Source: Prorocentrum cordatum
Taxonomy: Eukaryota > Sar > Dinophyceae > Prorocentrales > Prorocentraceae
Direction of reading: 5' to 3'
DNA length: 64,000 bases
Assembly: GCA_963575745.1 (NCBI GenBank)
Contig: CAUYUJ010016896.1
Coordinates: 55,001-119,000 of the forward strand
Positions 55,001 to 64,000 of this stretch are shown piece after piece. Below the pieces are notes generated by a model. It saw only the letters and a list, made by a program, of their open reading frames with translations. It did not search any database and was not told the origin of the DNA. How positions within the stretch are numbered: the stretch's first letter is position 1; each line of letters begins with the position of its first letter. Both the position numbers and the translations under genes were made by a program.

Positions 55001-55620
55001 GTATCTTTTGGGCGCGCCAGAACGCCTGCACCAGGGCGCCGCTTATCCCGCTCAGAATCTGTGTCCTTGATAAACTTGCGTGCTGCGCCCTGCGCGTCGA
55101 TGCTGCTAGATCACTGCTGGAAAACCCTGTCGCGCGCCCATCGAGGAAAATTGAAAGCGCCCTCTTCCCACGACGCCAGGTCGCCCACAGCAAGATCACC
55201 AACCCCCCCGAGGCTCTGCAACAGATCAGCCCAGAAATGCCCGCTCGCAGGGTGCGGAAAGATACCCAAGTTGAATGCTGACGTGGCTGCGCTTCCGGCG
55301 CCGAACGCCCGCTGAAATTCACTGTGAACTCGCGACCGCCGCGCCGGGGCCGTCTCGGAGCGGCCCCTGGCGCGCGCGCGCGGCCTGCAGTGATTGCTGG
55401 GGCGACCCCCAAAGTGCGGCCGGCGGCGGGGGGCCGCCGCGGGGCCCGCCGATCGTCGCGCCCGGCCATCGCGGCCGCCGCCGCGGACGCCCACCGCGCG
55501 AATGCTCCGCTATATGGGCAGCGCGCATGCCGAGCGCCTGCCCGGACGGCAATCGACTGTTCAATGAGGGGCAAGGCGTCGTGGACAGGATGCGACGTCC
55601 AGGGAGATGGAGCCAATTTG
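55000..55620 (-). pseudogene. LINE-D EN-RT linker
   Basis: The minus-strand frame from 55616 has ILLWATWRRGKRALSIFLDG and LSRTQILSGISGALVQAFWR. It is helical, with no catalytic motif, as expected between endonuclease and RT. Confidence 0.45.
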
Positions 55621-55829
55621 GGGATCTACGACGACGCAGGGACGGCAAAAGACGGGGGCGAACCAGGAGACGCAACAACAACGGCAGGAGCGAGCTCCTC
55701 CGCGCCTCCGCCTTGGGGGGGCGCCATTCCTAGGGCGCCTGGTCGCGGGGGGCATTATCCGCGCTGGCCTGGCCCTGCCTTCGCAGGCGCGGCCCGCCCC
55801 AGGAGCGCGCCCCTGCTGACTCACAACAA

Positions 55830-57130
55830 TCGCTACAAGGCGAAACAACGACTCGTGGGCACAAGAATCACCCCCCCCATCAGCCCCGGAAAATTCCGCG
55901 CCGCCCGCGGCCTCATCCTGCAACCCATCGACATGCGACGGCCCGCCAGGGATGGGTTCGAGATCTCTGGAGGACTCGGCTGCGGGGCGCCTGCTGCTGA
56001 ACAAACATCACCGAAAAAGCTCCTCACACTCGCTGCGCAAGCAATTTTTGTTCCTCTCAGCTCGCTCGGCCGCCTCGACACGTTTGGCGGCCGACTTCGA
56101 CGCCGCCGACGCTACAGTGGAAAGGCGCGTCACCTGGAGCAACCTCGGGGCCGCCTGCAGCTCTCGCCGTTGACCAGTCCCTCGCAATCGCAGACCCAGT
56201 CCGATGTGAGGCGCCCACGGTGTACCAACGATTCCACTGACACTCAACATGTAGGGCCAGCACGATTCCGAAACCAGAACGACATCAATGTGCGAACTGC
56301 CTGCAGCCCTGACGCGCGCATGCCCAAACCCTGCGCGACGAACGGCTCCACCACCACGACTGCAGAATGCCGACCTTTGGAAACTGCCGACGTCGATGTT
56401 GAAGCCACCGGTTCCTAGGCATGACAATATGGCTGCGGGCAAGTATGCACCTAACCTCGAATATCCCTCAGCATTGAAACCAATACTGCCAACTGATGGA
56501 TGCGCCTGAAATGAAGTCGCAAGCATCGGTAATCCAGACATGTGAACCAGCGTGGGTAAACTACCCGTCGAGAGAGTCGAACCCCTTTTCCACACTCCGC
56601 ACATTAGCAACTGGCCGCGTCCCGAGGCTTGCCAAAGCAGGATGTACTGCTCGGTGTCCTTGGGCTAAGCATCTCCCCGCCCTCGCAAACTCGCCCCACA
56701 GCGGCCTCCGAAGTGCCTCTTTCTGTAGCCCGGACAAGATTTTCAAAGCACATGAACTTGCAAGCCCTTGTACGTTCGAGCCCACGTCGCCCTCGAACGG
56801 GCGCTGACCTGCGTCTCCACCACCCCGGTGTACCCATACTTGGCGATGGTAGAGCTGACGCTCAAGTAGCCCCAGGCCATCGTGCGTAGGGTGGTCATGT
56901 TGCTGAAGAACATGCCACCGGGCGGCTCCTGCTCTTCAGCCCCCGACAGAAACCCATACTGCGGTTCCAGCGGGTGGGTGCCGACGGGCGCCGCTGTTCC
57001 CGCCGCCGCCGCTGAGCTTCGCTTCGGCGCAGGCGCGTCCACGGCCTCCTCGCCAGCCTTCTGGCCCTCGGCCGCCGCGCAGCGGGCCTTGTCCAAGTCC
57101 TTCTGGATGGCGTCCCCCGATGGCAACCCA
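55830..57130 (-). pseudogene. LINE-D endonuclease domain
   Basis: The start near 56930 reads GMFFSNMTTLRTMAWGYLSV, then IAKYGYTGVVETQVSARSRA, with the Glu of the VET box. After a frame change, AILSCLGTGGFNIDVGSFQR corresponds to the GGDFNIDVG box but lacks its Asp. Then SSHIDVVLVSESCWPYMLSV and TPWAPHIGLGLRLRG follow, the HID and PH (SDH-equivalent) motifs. The missing Asp is either a change or a 3-bp loss. Further N-terminal frames up to 57126 (AIQKDLDKARCAAAEGQKAG) are probably ORF2 leader. Confidence 0.75.
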
Positions 57131-57289
57131 CGCGAACCGCAAGCCGCCGCCGTAGTTGCCGCGAGCTGGCCGCTTGCCCAGCCGCCGCCATACCCCCGCC
57201 GCCTGGCGCCGACGCCCCCCCGCCTGGAGCCGCCGCCAACCCAACCGCCGAAGACTAGCCGTCGATGTTCTTGGCGCCCGCGAGGAAGA

Positions 57290-57572
57290 GGAGCGGGGAA
57301 GGAGGAGGAGGAGGAGGGGGAGGAGGAAAAGGAGGGAGGACGGAGCAGGGAGGAGGGAGGAGAGAGAGGAGAATGAGGAGGAGGAGGGAGGACGGAGGAG
57401 AAACAGGAGAAGCAGGAGGAGGAGGCGGGAAGAGGAGGAGGAGGAGGCAGAGGAGGAGGAGGGAGGAGGAGGAGGGAGGAGGAAGGAGGAGGAGGAGGAG
57501 GAGATGAAGGAGGAGGAGGAGGAGGGAAGAGGAGGAAGAGGAGGAGCAGGAGGAGGAGGAGGAGGAGAAGGG
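57290..57572. repeat. GGA trinucleotide tract
   Basis: GGA with AGGGAGG and GCAGGA variants, about 280 bp, at the 5' side of LINE-D. Confidence 0.95.
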
Positions 57573-57574
57573 CC

Positions 57575-58029
57575 TCACCTCACCTTCTCTCCCTCCTCAT
57601 GAGGTCCGTCGCTTTCCTCGGTCCAGCCCTGTCGGGTTTTCCTTCGTTTCAGCTTCGGGGGTCTGCTCCAGCGCTGGTGCCACAGAAGGCCGACCCAGGC
57701 CCCCCCAATCAAGACCCCCAGGGGAAGGGGCCGGGAGCTCTGGGAACTCTGGGCGCCAGGCCGCTGGCTGCGAGCATCGGCTACTCAATCCCCAGACATC
57801 CGAGCAGGGCTCTGGCTAAAAACAATGTTTGTCGTTTCCGTTATGTCTTCGCTTTTCCTCGTTCTGTCTTCGTTGCGCCTTTGCTGCGAAGCGGAATCAA
57901 AACTAAAACGGTCCACGAGATCGCCCAAACTCCGTTTAGCTTGAACCCAGCTCTAAGGTGGCTTCCTCGAAGGCTCCCGCTCGCACGACGTTAGCGCTAC
58001 GATTGGCCCTCGCGTCCTCTCTGCGGAGG
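57575..58029. other. Spacer, no gene recognised
   Basis: No domain or repeat seen on either strand. Confidence 0.4.
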
Positions 58030-58140
58030 CCCCGGGCGGCAAAACAACGCAAATAAATAGACACAAATCAAAGCATTTCCCATCTCTTTCCATATTTTCA
58101 GGGTTTTCGCCTTCCCCCCAATTCCAATATTTCCCAACCA
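58030..58140 (+). repeat. Dispersed repeat R3, copy 3
   Basis: AATAGACACAAATCAAAGCA, TTTCCATATTTTCAGGGTTT, TCGCCTTCCCCCCAATTCCA. Shorter and more diverged than copies 1 and 2. Confidence 0.65.
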
Positions 58141-58204
58141 TCCTGTGGTGTTGGGTCCTCGTTTTGAAGAGACGGTGCCCCGCGTTCCCTCCTTCTCCTC
58201 CTCC

Positions 58205-58275
58205 CGCTGCCCCCTCCCTCCTGCCATCATCATCATCATCGTCATCATCATCATCGTCATCATCAACATCACCAT
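58205..58275. repeat. CAT trinucleotide tract
   Basis: CATCATCATCGTCATCAT, about 70 bp, just before the 89-bp satellite. Confidence 0.9.
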
Positions 58276-58322
58276 GATATTCGGCGTCATCATCAGCATC
58301 ACCCTCCGCATGTCTCTACTTC

Positions 58323-59552
58323 GGCACACCAATCACACGGTTCATAGGGAGCTTCATTTTGGCGCACCCCTCACACGGTTCGTGACCCCATAGGGAGCTC
58401 CACCGAAGGCCCCAGTGGCAGGGTTCGCATGGCGGCCCCGCACATTTTGGCGCACCCCTCACGAGGATCGTGGCCCCATAGGGAGCTCCACCGAAGGCCT
58501 CAGTGGCAGGGTTCGCATGGCGGCCCCGCCTCCTTTTGGCGCACCCCTCACACGGTTCGTGGCCCCATAGGGAGCTCCACCGAAGGCCCCAGTGGCAGGG
58601 TTCGCATGGCGGCCCCGCCCCATTTTGGCGCACCCCTCACACGGTTCGTGGCCCCATAGGGAGCTCCACCGAAGGCCCCAGTGGCAGGGTTCGCATGGCG
58701 GCCCCGCCCCATTTTGGCGCACCCCTCACACGGTTCGTGGCCCCATAGGGAGCTCCACTAAAGGCCTTCAGTGGCAGGGTTCGCATGGCGGCCCCGCCCC
58801 ATTTTGGCGCACCCCTCACACGGTTCGTGGCCCCATAGGGAGCTCCACCGAAGGCCCCAGTGGCGGGGTTCGCATGGCGGCCCCGCCTCATTTTGGCGCA
58901 CCCCTCACACGGATCGTGGCCCCATAGGGAGCTCCACCGAAGGCCTCAGTGGCAGGGTTCGCATGGCGGCCCCGCCCATTTTGGCGCACCCCTCACACGG
59001 TTCGTTGCCCCATAGGGAGCTCCACCGAAGGCCCCAGTGGCAGGGTTCGCATGGCGGCCCCGCCCATTTTGGCGCACCCCTCACACGGTTCGTGGCCCCA
59101 TAGGGAGCTCCACCGAAGGCCTCAGTGGCAGGGTTCGCATGGCGGCCCCGCCTCATTTTGGCGCACCCCTCACACGGTTCGTGGCCCCATAGGGAGCTCC
59201 ACCGAAGGCCCCAGTGGCAGGGTTCGCATGGCGGCCCCGCCTCATTTTGGCGCACCCCTCACACGGTTCGTGGCCCCATAGGGAGCTCCACCGAAGGCCC
59301 CAGTGGCAGGGTTCGCATGGCGGCCCCGCCTCATTTTGGCGCACCCCTCACACGGTTCGTGGCCCCATAGGGAGCTCCACCGAAGGCCCCAGTGGCAGGG
59401 TTCGCATGGCGGCCCCGCCCCATATTGGCGCACCCCTCACACGGTTCGTGGCCCCGCAGGGACATAGAGAGCTCCACCGAAGGCCTCAGTGGCAGGGTTC
59501 GCATGGCGGCCCCGCCCCAGTGTGGCGCACCCCTCACACGGTTCGTGGCCAC
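58323..59552. repeat. 89-bp satellite, 13 units plus partial ends
   Basis: The unit runs from GGCGCACCCCTCACACGGTT through CCATAGGGAGCTCCACCGAA and CAGTGGCAGGGTTCGCATGG to CGGCCCCGCCCCATTTT. Unit starts are 58361, 58449, 58538, 58627, 58716, 58806, 58895, 58983, 59071, 59160, 59249, 59338 and 59427, with a partial copy at 59524. Most differ by only a few bases (CCATTTT / TCATTTT, CCCCAGTGG / CCTCAGTGG). The unit is not a multiple of three and has one TAG per turn in one frame, so reading frames rotate every unit and the array is not coding. Confidence 0.97.
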
Positions 59553-59574
59553 ATTGGGAATTCTTTTTGCTTCG

Positions 59575-59697
59575 TCCCACCTGCCCTGCGGTATTCACGT
59601 TTGCATATGGTTGGGTCCTTCGCCAGGATAATTTCCCATACTTCCTTAGAGTAGATTCATCGTGTCTGTATATCTTTCCCCCTCCTGACAGACATCC
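59575..59697 (+). repeat. Dispersed repeat R3, copy 4 (partial)
   Basis: GATAATTTCCCATACTTCCT, AGATTCATCGTGTCTGTATA, TCTTTCCCCCTCCTGACA. Matches the right half of R3. Confidence 0.6.
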
Positions 59698-59844
59698 GAG
59701 CACGGGAGGTTTCCAGCGACCAGCCCCAAGGGTCCCGACCCCTGCCTTTCCGCCCCGGAGCCCGCGAACGGCCCCCAGGGGCTGAAAACTCTGGGGCAAA
59801 CGCTCCGACGGAAAACGTCACTACATCGTTGGAAATCTGGGACG

Positions 59845-60045
59845 CCGCGAGCTCCCCTCCTCCTCCTCCTCCTCCTCCTCCTCCTCCTCCTCCTCCTCCT
59901 CCTCCTCCTCCATCTCCTCCATCTCCTCCATCTCCTCCTCCTCCCCCTCCTCCTCCTCCTCCTCCTCCTCCTACTTTTCCTCCTCCTCCTCCTCCGCCTT
60001 CCCTCCTCCTCCTCCTCCTCCTCCTCCTCCTCCTCCTCGGCGCCC
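59845..60045. repeat. TCC trinucleotide tract next to coding exon
   Basis: TCC with CATCTCC and CTCCGCC variants. On the minus strand it lies immediately 3' of the last supported codons of the membrane/HD-like gene, most likely inside the following intron. Confidence 0.92.
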
Positions 60046-62599
60046 TGACCACAGAGGGGTCGGCAGGGCCGGCGCGAGAGCCCCCCGCATACACCAGAAG
60101 CGCTGGCCCCGCGGGCCGCTCGCGCACCTCGGCCGGGGCGCCGTCGAACTGCGCCGGCGCCCCGGTGCGCGCCAGCTCCGCGGCCAGGACGTCGCGGTCC
60201 TGGGCCGGGAGGGCCTCCAGGGCGGCCACGGCGGCGGCCTCGAAGCCCTGCGCCATGAGCGCCAGGCGCATGGAGGCCACGGCACAGCCCTCCACGGCCT
60301 CTCTTGCCATCGCTCGGACGTCCATTTCCTGTGCATTTTTCGGTCTCGTGCGTGCTTGTTTTGCTCGATGGTCCAGGATGGTCCTCGATGGTTCTCGCCG
60401 GGGGAAAATGCACACGTCCGAGCGATGCCAGGCCTCTGCGGTCAGCCCGAGGGCCAGCCAGCGGCCCAGGAGGTACTCCTCCATGACCTGGACCTCCGAG
60501 AAGAAGCTGAGCTGGAGTACGTAGGTGAAGGAGTCCAGGAACGCGTTCAGGACCTTCAGGGGGAACTTCAGCGCGAACTTCTCGGAGCCGGGCCATGGCC
60601 TCTCGTCGAAGGGCTCTGCCCCGGCCAGGTCCGTGAGCCAGTGGGCGAAGTAGAAGCTGATGTCAGAATCAGACGCCCCTCCCATGGTGATGACCTCCTT
60701 GAACTGTGAGAAGAGGGCACCTGGTGGTGCCTCCCCCTGTACGAGCCAGCCATTGTTGAAGCCCATTTTGCCCTGCGTGAAGAACACCACAGCACGCTGG
60801 GCCGGCCCCAAACCGTGGAAGCTGGGCAGCAAGCCAGGAAAGTGTTCCATGATGTACATGAGCGCAACGTCGTGGTCGCTGATGAGATCGCCCTCGCCGA
60901 TGCCGTGGTACGGCGCGTGCATCGCGTGGACCGTCGGCAACAAAGAAGAATTCTTCATCACGTCATGGATCGCCGTCAACGCAAGGAACGCTGTCATACG
61001 CTCGACATCGACCCGAACCCGGGTCCTCCCAACATGAATCCCGGACGCGCCAGTTGACCGTTTGCCCATAGACAGACCTGATACGGCGGTTATGCTGCTG
61101 CCCACGGTAGTTCCCGTGGCAAGCACTTGATCTTCCGCTCTATCGATCGATGGGCGGTCGGACGGTGACATTGGGGCTGACGCCTTGTGTAGGACAGCGG
61201 CATCCGATGACGGCCCTGATGCGGTCCCATAATCTTTATCTACAAAACCCCCGGTTTTCACCGGCCGCCTCAAGAGAAGGCCAGCCCGGATAAATAGCTC
61301 CAGCATCCGATCCCAGTCCATCGACTTGTAAAACATGTGCCTCTTCTCGTCTGGGTCGCATCCAGCAGAGGCCGTGGCCCTGACTGCTTTTCCCTGCGCG
61401 TCGACACCAAACGATAATATGTCTTTACCATCTATATCAAGGCGAGCAATGCAATATACAGAATATAACGCTCCTAATGTACGTTGGTACTCCTCAGAAC
61501 CAGTGCGCCCAGAGGAAAACCTCGATCCCATGCTGTAGAGCTGCATCTCGGGGAAAGCAGCTGTCACATCTGTGCGAAAATCGTTCAGGGAATACTCGGG
61601 ATCTCGCAATCTCATGGCCGCCGTTGCTGCGCTGTCCCAGCAAGTGGGCTTCCCCCACATCGCCTGCGAGACGGCCCCGTGCGTGGGGTCGCTGTCGTTC
61701 CCGACATTCTGCGGGAAGAGGTAGTTAGGCAGGAACGGCCGGAAGACCCGCAAGCTGTCGACCAGCTGCTCGAGATGCGTGCAGATTGGAAGATCCTCGC
61801 TGTCGGGTCTCTCCTCTAGCAAGCTCTGCGCACCCTCCAGGTCGAAATTGTTCAGGGCCTTGGCGACCTGGGAGGCCAGCTCCACGGAGGCCCTGCTGCG
61901 CTTCGAGTCCCGGCGCTGATCCCGCGAGTACGACATGATCAGCAGCAGATTCAGCAGGACAGGAACGATATTGCAGAGAAGCTGGCTCGACAGATCGTAG
62001 TCGCTGCCATGGTCGATCAGGTGAATTTGTGGGCCGATTCCATCCACAGAGCAAGTGTGGAAGAAAACGTACACCACATATGCAAGGAACAGAGCAATGG
62101 ACAAGCCGTGCAAGGCCGACTCGTCCTCATCTGACTGCATGACCGCGATAAAATCAAACACCAACACGGCGAACATGTGCCATGAATCAAGAGGGCGCCC
62201 CGTGATTGCAATGAACGCACCAATTGAGATCATCCCTAAAGGAAACGCAACCTTGAAAAACCTGGTCAACCCCCAAATTCGCTGATGCATCATACCTGAT
62301 ATAAACAGACCAGCCATTGCCCCAAGCTTGATGTTTGTGATAGCAAATGGCGGCCCGATGCCCTCAATCAGCACAGGGGCGAGGTTCAGGTATCCAGCGA
62401 TCGCAATCAGACACACCAAGGCTGCAGTGCATAGCCTGGCCACGAAGAGATTCTTGGTCATTTCTTCGTCTTTGATCTCCTGCTCGCTTGGTAGCCTCAC
62501 AGGGCCTCGAATTTCCCGCCCGGTCAGCCTAAAGCTCCAAGAGTGACTCCCAAACGTGCCCCAGGACATGGACAAAGACATTGGGCAGGCGCGGCTCAA
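60046..62599 (-). CDS. Six-TM membrane protein with HD-like C-terminal domain (exons, 3' end incomplete)
   Basis: The most convincing gene here: the frame is open from 62599 for over 850 codons. Counting from that ATG, residues 52-72, 92-106, 114-132, 140-155, 163-181 and 208-224 are six membrane segments. Residues 225-295 are a charged helix ending HLEQLVDSLRVFRPFLPNYL, a HAMP-like linker of the kind found before signalling domains in protist receptors. Residues 538-712 form a domain with IHDVMKN (H545, D546), APYHGIG (H565), ISDHDVAL (D575-D577) and FYFAHWLTDLAGAEP (H653, D657), a spacing that recalls HD-type metal phosphohydrolases. I recall the same block in many unnamed dinoflagellate proteins. 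Function is unproven; membrane signalling or nucleotide hydrolysis is a guess. TTTAG|GCTGACC near 62534 could be a splice acceptor, so the first ATG may be intronic. Codons after about 60046 are repeat; the 3' exon is not found. Confidence 0.85.
60329..60415 (-). other. Probable 87-bp intron with terminal inverted repeats
   Basis: On the minus strand the segment starts GTGTGCATTTTC and ends GAAAAATGCACAG, so GT and AG borders coincide with inverted ends. It is in phase 0, 29 codons long and stop-free. The translation there (VCIFPRREPSRTILDHRAKQ...) breaks a conserved-looking helix. The inverted repeat also extends outwards: CATCGCTCGGACGT precedes the segment and GACGTCCGAGCGATG follows it. 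Confidence 0.65.
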
Positions 62600-62706
62600 C
62601 AGCTACGTCGTGCGGCAGTTCCCACGCGGGTGCGGCGAGGGTGCTGGTGGAATCCGATAGCCAACATAGACCCAAGCCTGTGAGTTGAGCCAGAATTGTC
62701 ATACAA

Positions 62707-62912
62707 TTTGGAGGCAACTACTGGGAGGTCTTCGCCGGAAAGAATTAAAAGGATTAGGCCCCATTGGGGGCTGCTACGCTCGAATCGGCCGCGCATTAAC
62801 CGGGATGAAGCCGGATTCAGCGGGACTAAGCCGGACTAAGCGGGATTACGCTGGATTCAGCCTGATTTCGGACCAGGGCAAAGTCAGAGTTTGACCTCCC
62901 AGGAGGTGCATC
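62707..62912 (+). repeat. Dispersed repeat R2, copy 2
   Basis: GGAGGCAACTACTGGGAGGT, CCCATTGGGGGCTGCTACGC, GATGAAGCCGGATTCAGCGG, GATTTCGGACCAGGGCAAAG, CAGGAGGTGCATCCG. It lies just upstream of the membrane/HD-like gene. The inner GGATT/GGACTAAGC part is a small tandem repeat. Confidence 0.82.
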
Positions 62913-62919
62913 CGAAATG

Positions 62920-63780
62920 AGGGGGGGGGTGCGGAGGAGGAATATGAGAAACGTCGAAGTTCACAACCTCATGGATCGCAAGAGTTCCACAGCACCAGAC
63001 TAAAAGATCGGCTTCTCGCCGGAAACCTGAACTGGTAGCGCGCTGGTGAGGGGCGAGAACACACAATGATAAACAATTCGGTCTCTGTTCTCTACCCTCT
63101 ACGTCCTACTCGATTGCTCGTCCTCAGCACAATTCGACTCGAACCGTCACCGAGACCAGGGTTGTCTCCCCTTCCGCGTTAGTTTTCTCCTACCTGTCTG
63201 GCGCGATGGCTCATACGAAATATCAATTCCGCCGACCCCAGAGGCGTGTGAGGGAGCCGTCCTGGCAGGTCACTGTGTCTTCTCGTGCGCTCTATTCTTC
63301 TGCGTCGACCCGCTGCCTGGTCCCGTCTCACAATCCCCTAGCTCAAGCCGGCCCTCACTACCCACCAGGTAGCTTCCTCGACCGACACACCCAGATCCGA
63401 TCCCGTTGTAGCACCTGGTGCGGAACTTCGGGAGCGGCCAAGAGGGGGATGTCCAAGAGGAGGGGGGTGCAAATCATGACCAGCGGCATGTGCGCGGCCA
63501 AGCGGGGGGGCCAGGGCCGTAATGAAACAAGAAGAGGCGCCATGACATCTGGGGAAATATCATGCCCCCCGCCATGATGTCCACCCCCCCCTAGTCATCA
63601 CCCCCCTCTTCTCCGCCCCCGATCTCTGGGGGACAGAGAAGTACGATCCAGGATCGTTGTTCCTGGCTCCCCCGGGCTGGCAACTTCGCCCTCGGACACG
63701 ACGCCGTTGTAGCCCACGGCTTGGCGCTCCCAGGGCCTGCCGGATCATGGCTCCTACACCCCCACCAGCAGCAGAGTCGC
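62920..63780. other. Spacer, no gene recognised
   Basis: Upstream side of the membrane/HD-like gene. A 123-codon plus-strand frame (63206-63577) has no domain. No TATA-like or other promoter element can be claimed. Confidence 0.4.
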
Positions 63781-63784
63781 GCCC

Positions 63785-64000
63785 AGCATAAGCATCAGCA
63801 TCATCAGCTTCAGCATCGGCATCATCCTCCTCATCCTCCTCCTCCTCCTCCTCATCATCATAATCAGCATCATCATCATCAGCATCATCATCATCAGCAT
63901 CACAATCATGATCATTGTCATGATCAGTATTGTTGATATTAGTCTTAGTCTCATTATTATTAGTAGTATCGTTACTATGGTTATTCGTATTATCATTATT
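63785..64000. repeat. TCA/ATT trinucleotide tract, runs off the window
   Basis: CATCAGCATCATCATC for about 130 bp, then AT-rich ATTATTAGTAGTATCG-like sequence to the window edge. In make-up it resembles the 14800-15000 block. Confidence 0.9.

Larger units (their letters stand above)
52240..57130 (-). mobile_element. LINE-D: non-LTR retrotransposon, decayed
   Basis: Minus-strand order: endonuclease (about 56930-56000), linker, RT fingers (54900-54600), RT with a WIDD box (about 54200), Cys knuckle (53150-53100) and an RNase H-like start (52870). Frames change repeatedly. ORF1 is not visible; upstream lies a GGA tract. The endonuclease and knuckle differ from LINE-A, -B and -C, so this is a third lineage in the window. 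Confidence 0.78.

Noticed and set aside
56560-56600. TCGAACCCC as a possible tRNA T-arm (minus strand)
   Set aside because: No pairing T-stem and no matching D or acceptor stems nearby.
58361-59552. CCATTTTGGC in each satellite unit as spliced-leader relics
   Set aside because: The match covers only the ten central bases; bases on both sides disagree with the leader and the context is a tandem satellite.

Overview
The window looks like dinoflagellate nuclear DNA. Three independent signs support this. (1) A 19-of-22 match to the dinoflagellate spliced-leader sequence lies on the minus strand at 46746-46767, directly followed by an ATG, which is the mark of a retroposed trans-spliced mRNA. (2) Four decayed non-LTR retrotransposons (LINEs) carry zinc fingers, an endonuclease, a reverse transcriptase and RNase H in a style I know from Symbiodinium-type genomes. 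(3) The background is GC-rich with very large trinucleotide tracts, composite satellites and small inverted-repeat elements. Every sequence that reads as protein lies on the minus strand, as expected for one unidirectional gene cluster. Species assignment is not possible from sequence alone.

Layout. 62-5906: LINE-A (minus), nearly full length but frameshifted. 5910-7530: spacer with a GGA tract. 7532-14300: LINE-B (minus), with poly-G and CCA-repeat expansions inside its endonuclease region. 14300-17160: AT-rich microsatellite, degenerate spacer and one short inverted-repeat element (Mini-1). 17160-18675: composite 12-mer/10-mer satellite with a recent 420-bp duplication. 18700-24200: spacer, the 3' exon of a PH-like gene (20531-21213), a fold-back element and Mini-1 copy 2. 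24250-26060: a decayed gene of unknown function. 26860-36050: Mini-1 copy 3, a nested palindrome, two Mini-2 copies, huge TCC/GGA tracts, dispersed repeats and minisatellites. 36430-41680: LINE-C (minus), with more decayed LINE-like coding up to 46490. 46500-52200: spliced-leader relic, dispersed repeats, TCC/GGA tracts and Mini-1 copy 4. 52240-57130: LINE-D (minus). 58323-59552: 89-bp satellite. 60046-62599: the best intact gene, a six-TM protein with an HD-like C-terminal domain and an 87-bp intron bounded by inverted repeats. The rest is spacer and a TCA microsatellite at the right edge.

Only two or three loci look like host genes: the membrane/HD-like protein, the PH-like protein and perhaps the 24-26 kb relic. 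The rest is mobile DNA and simple repeats. The long plus-strand open frames (up to 535 codons) come from stop-free repeats and are not genes. The most informative observations are the intron with terminal inverted repeats, the Mini-1 family (two copies with 8-bp duplications, one with an empty paralogous site), the composite satellite, the 18-bp palindrome nested in a larger fold-back, and the spliced-leader relic.
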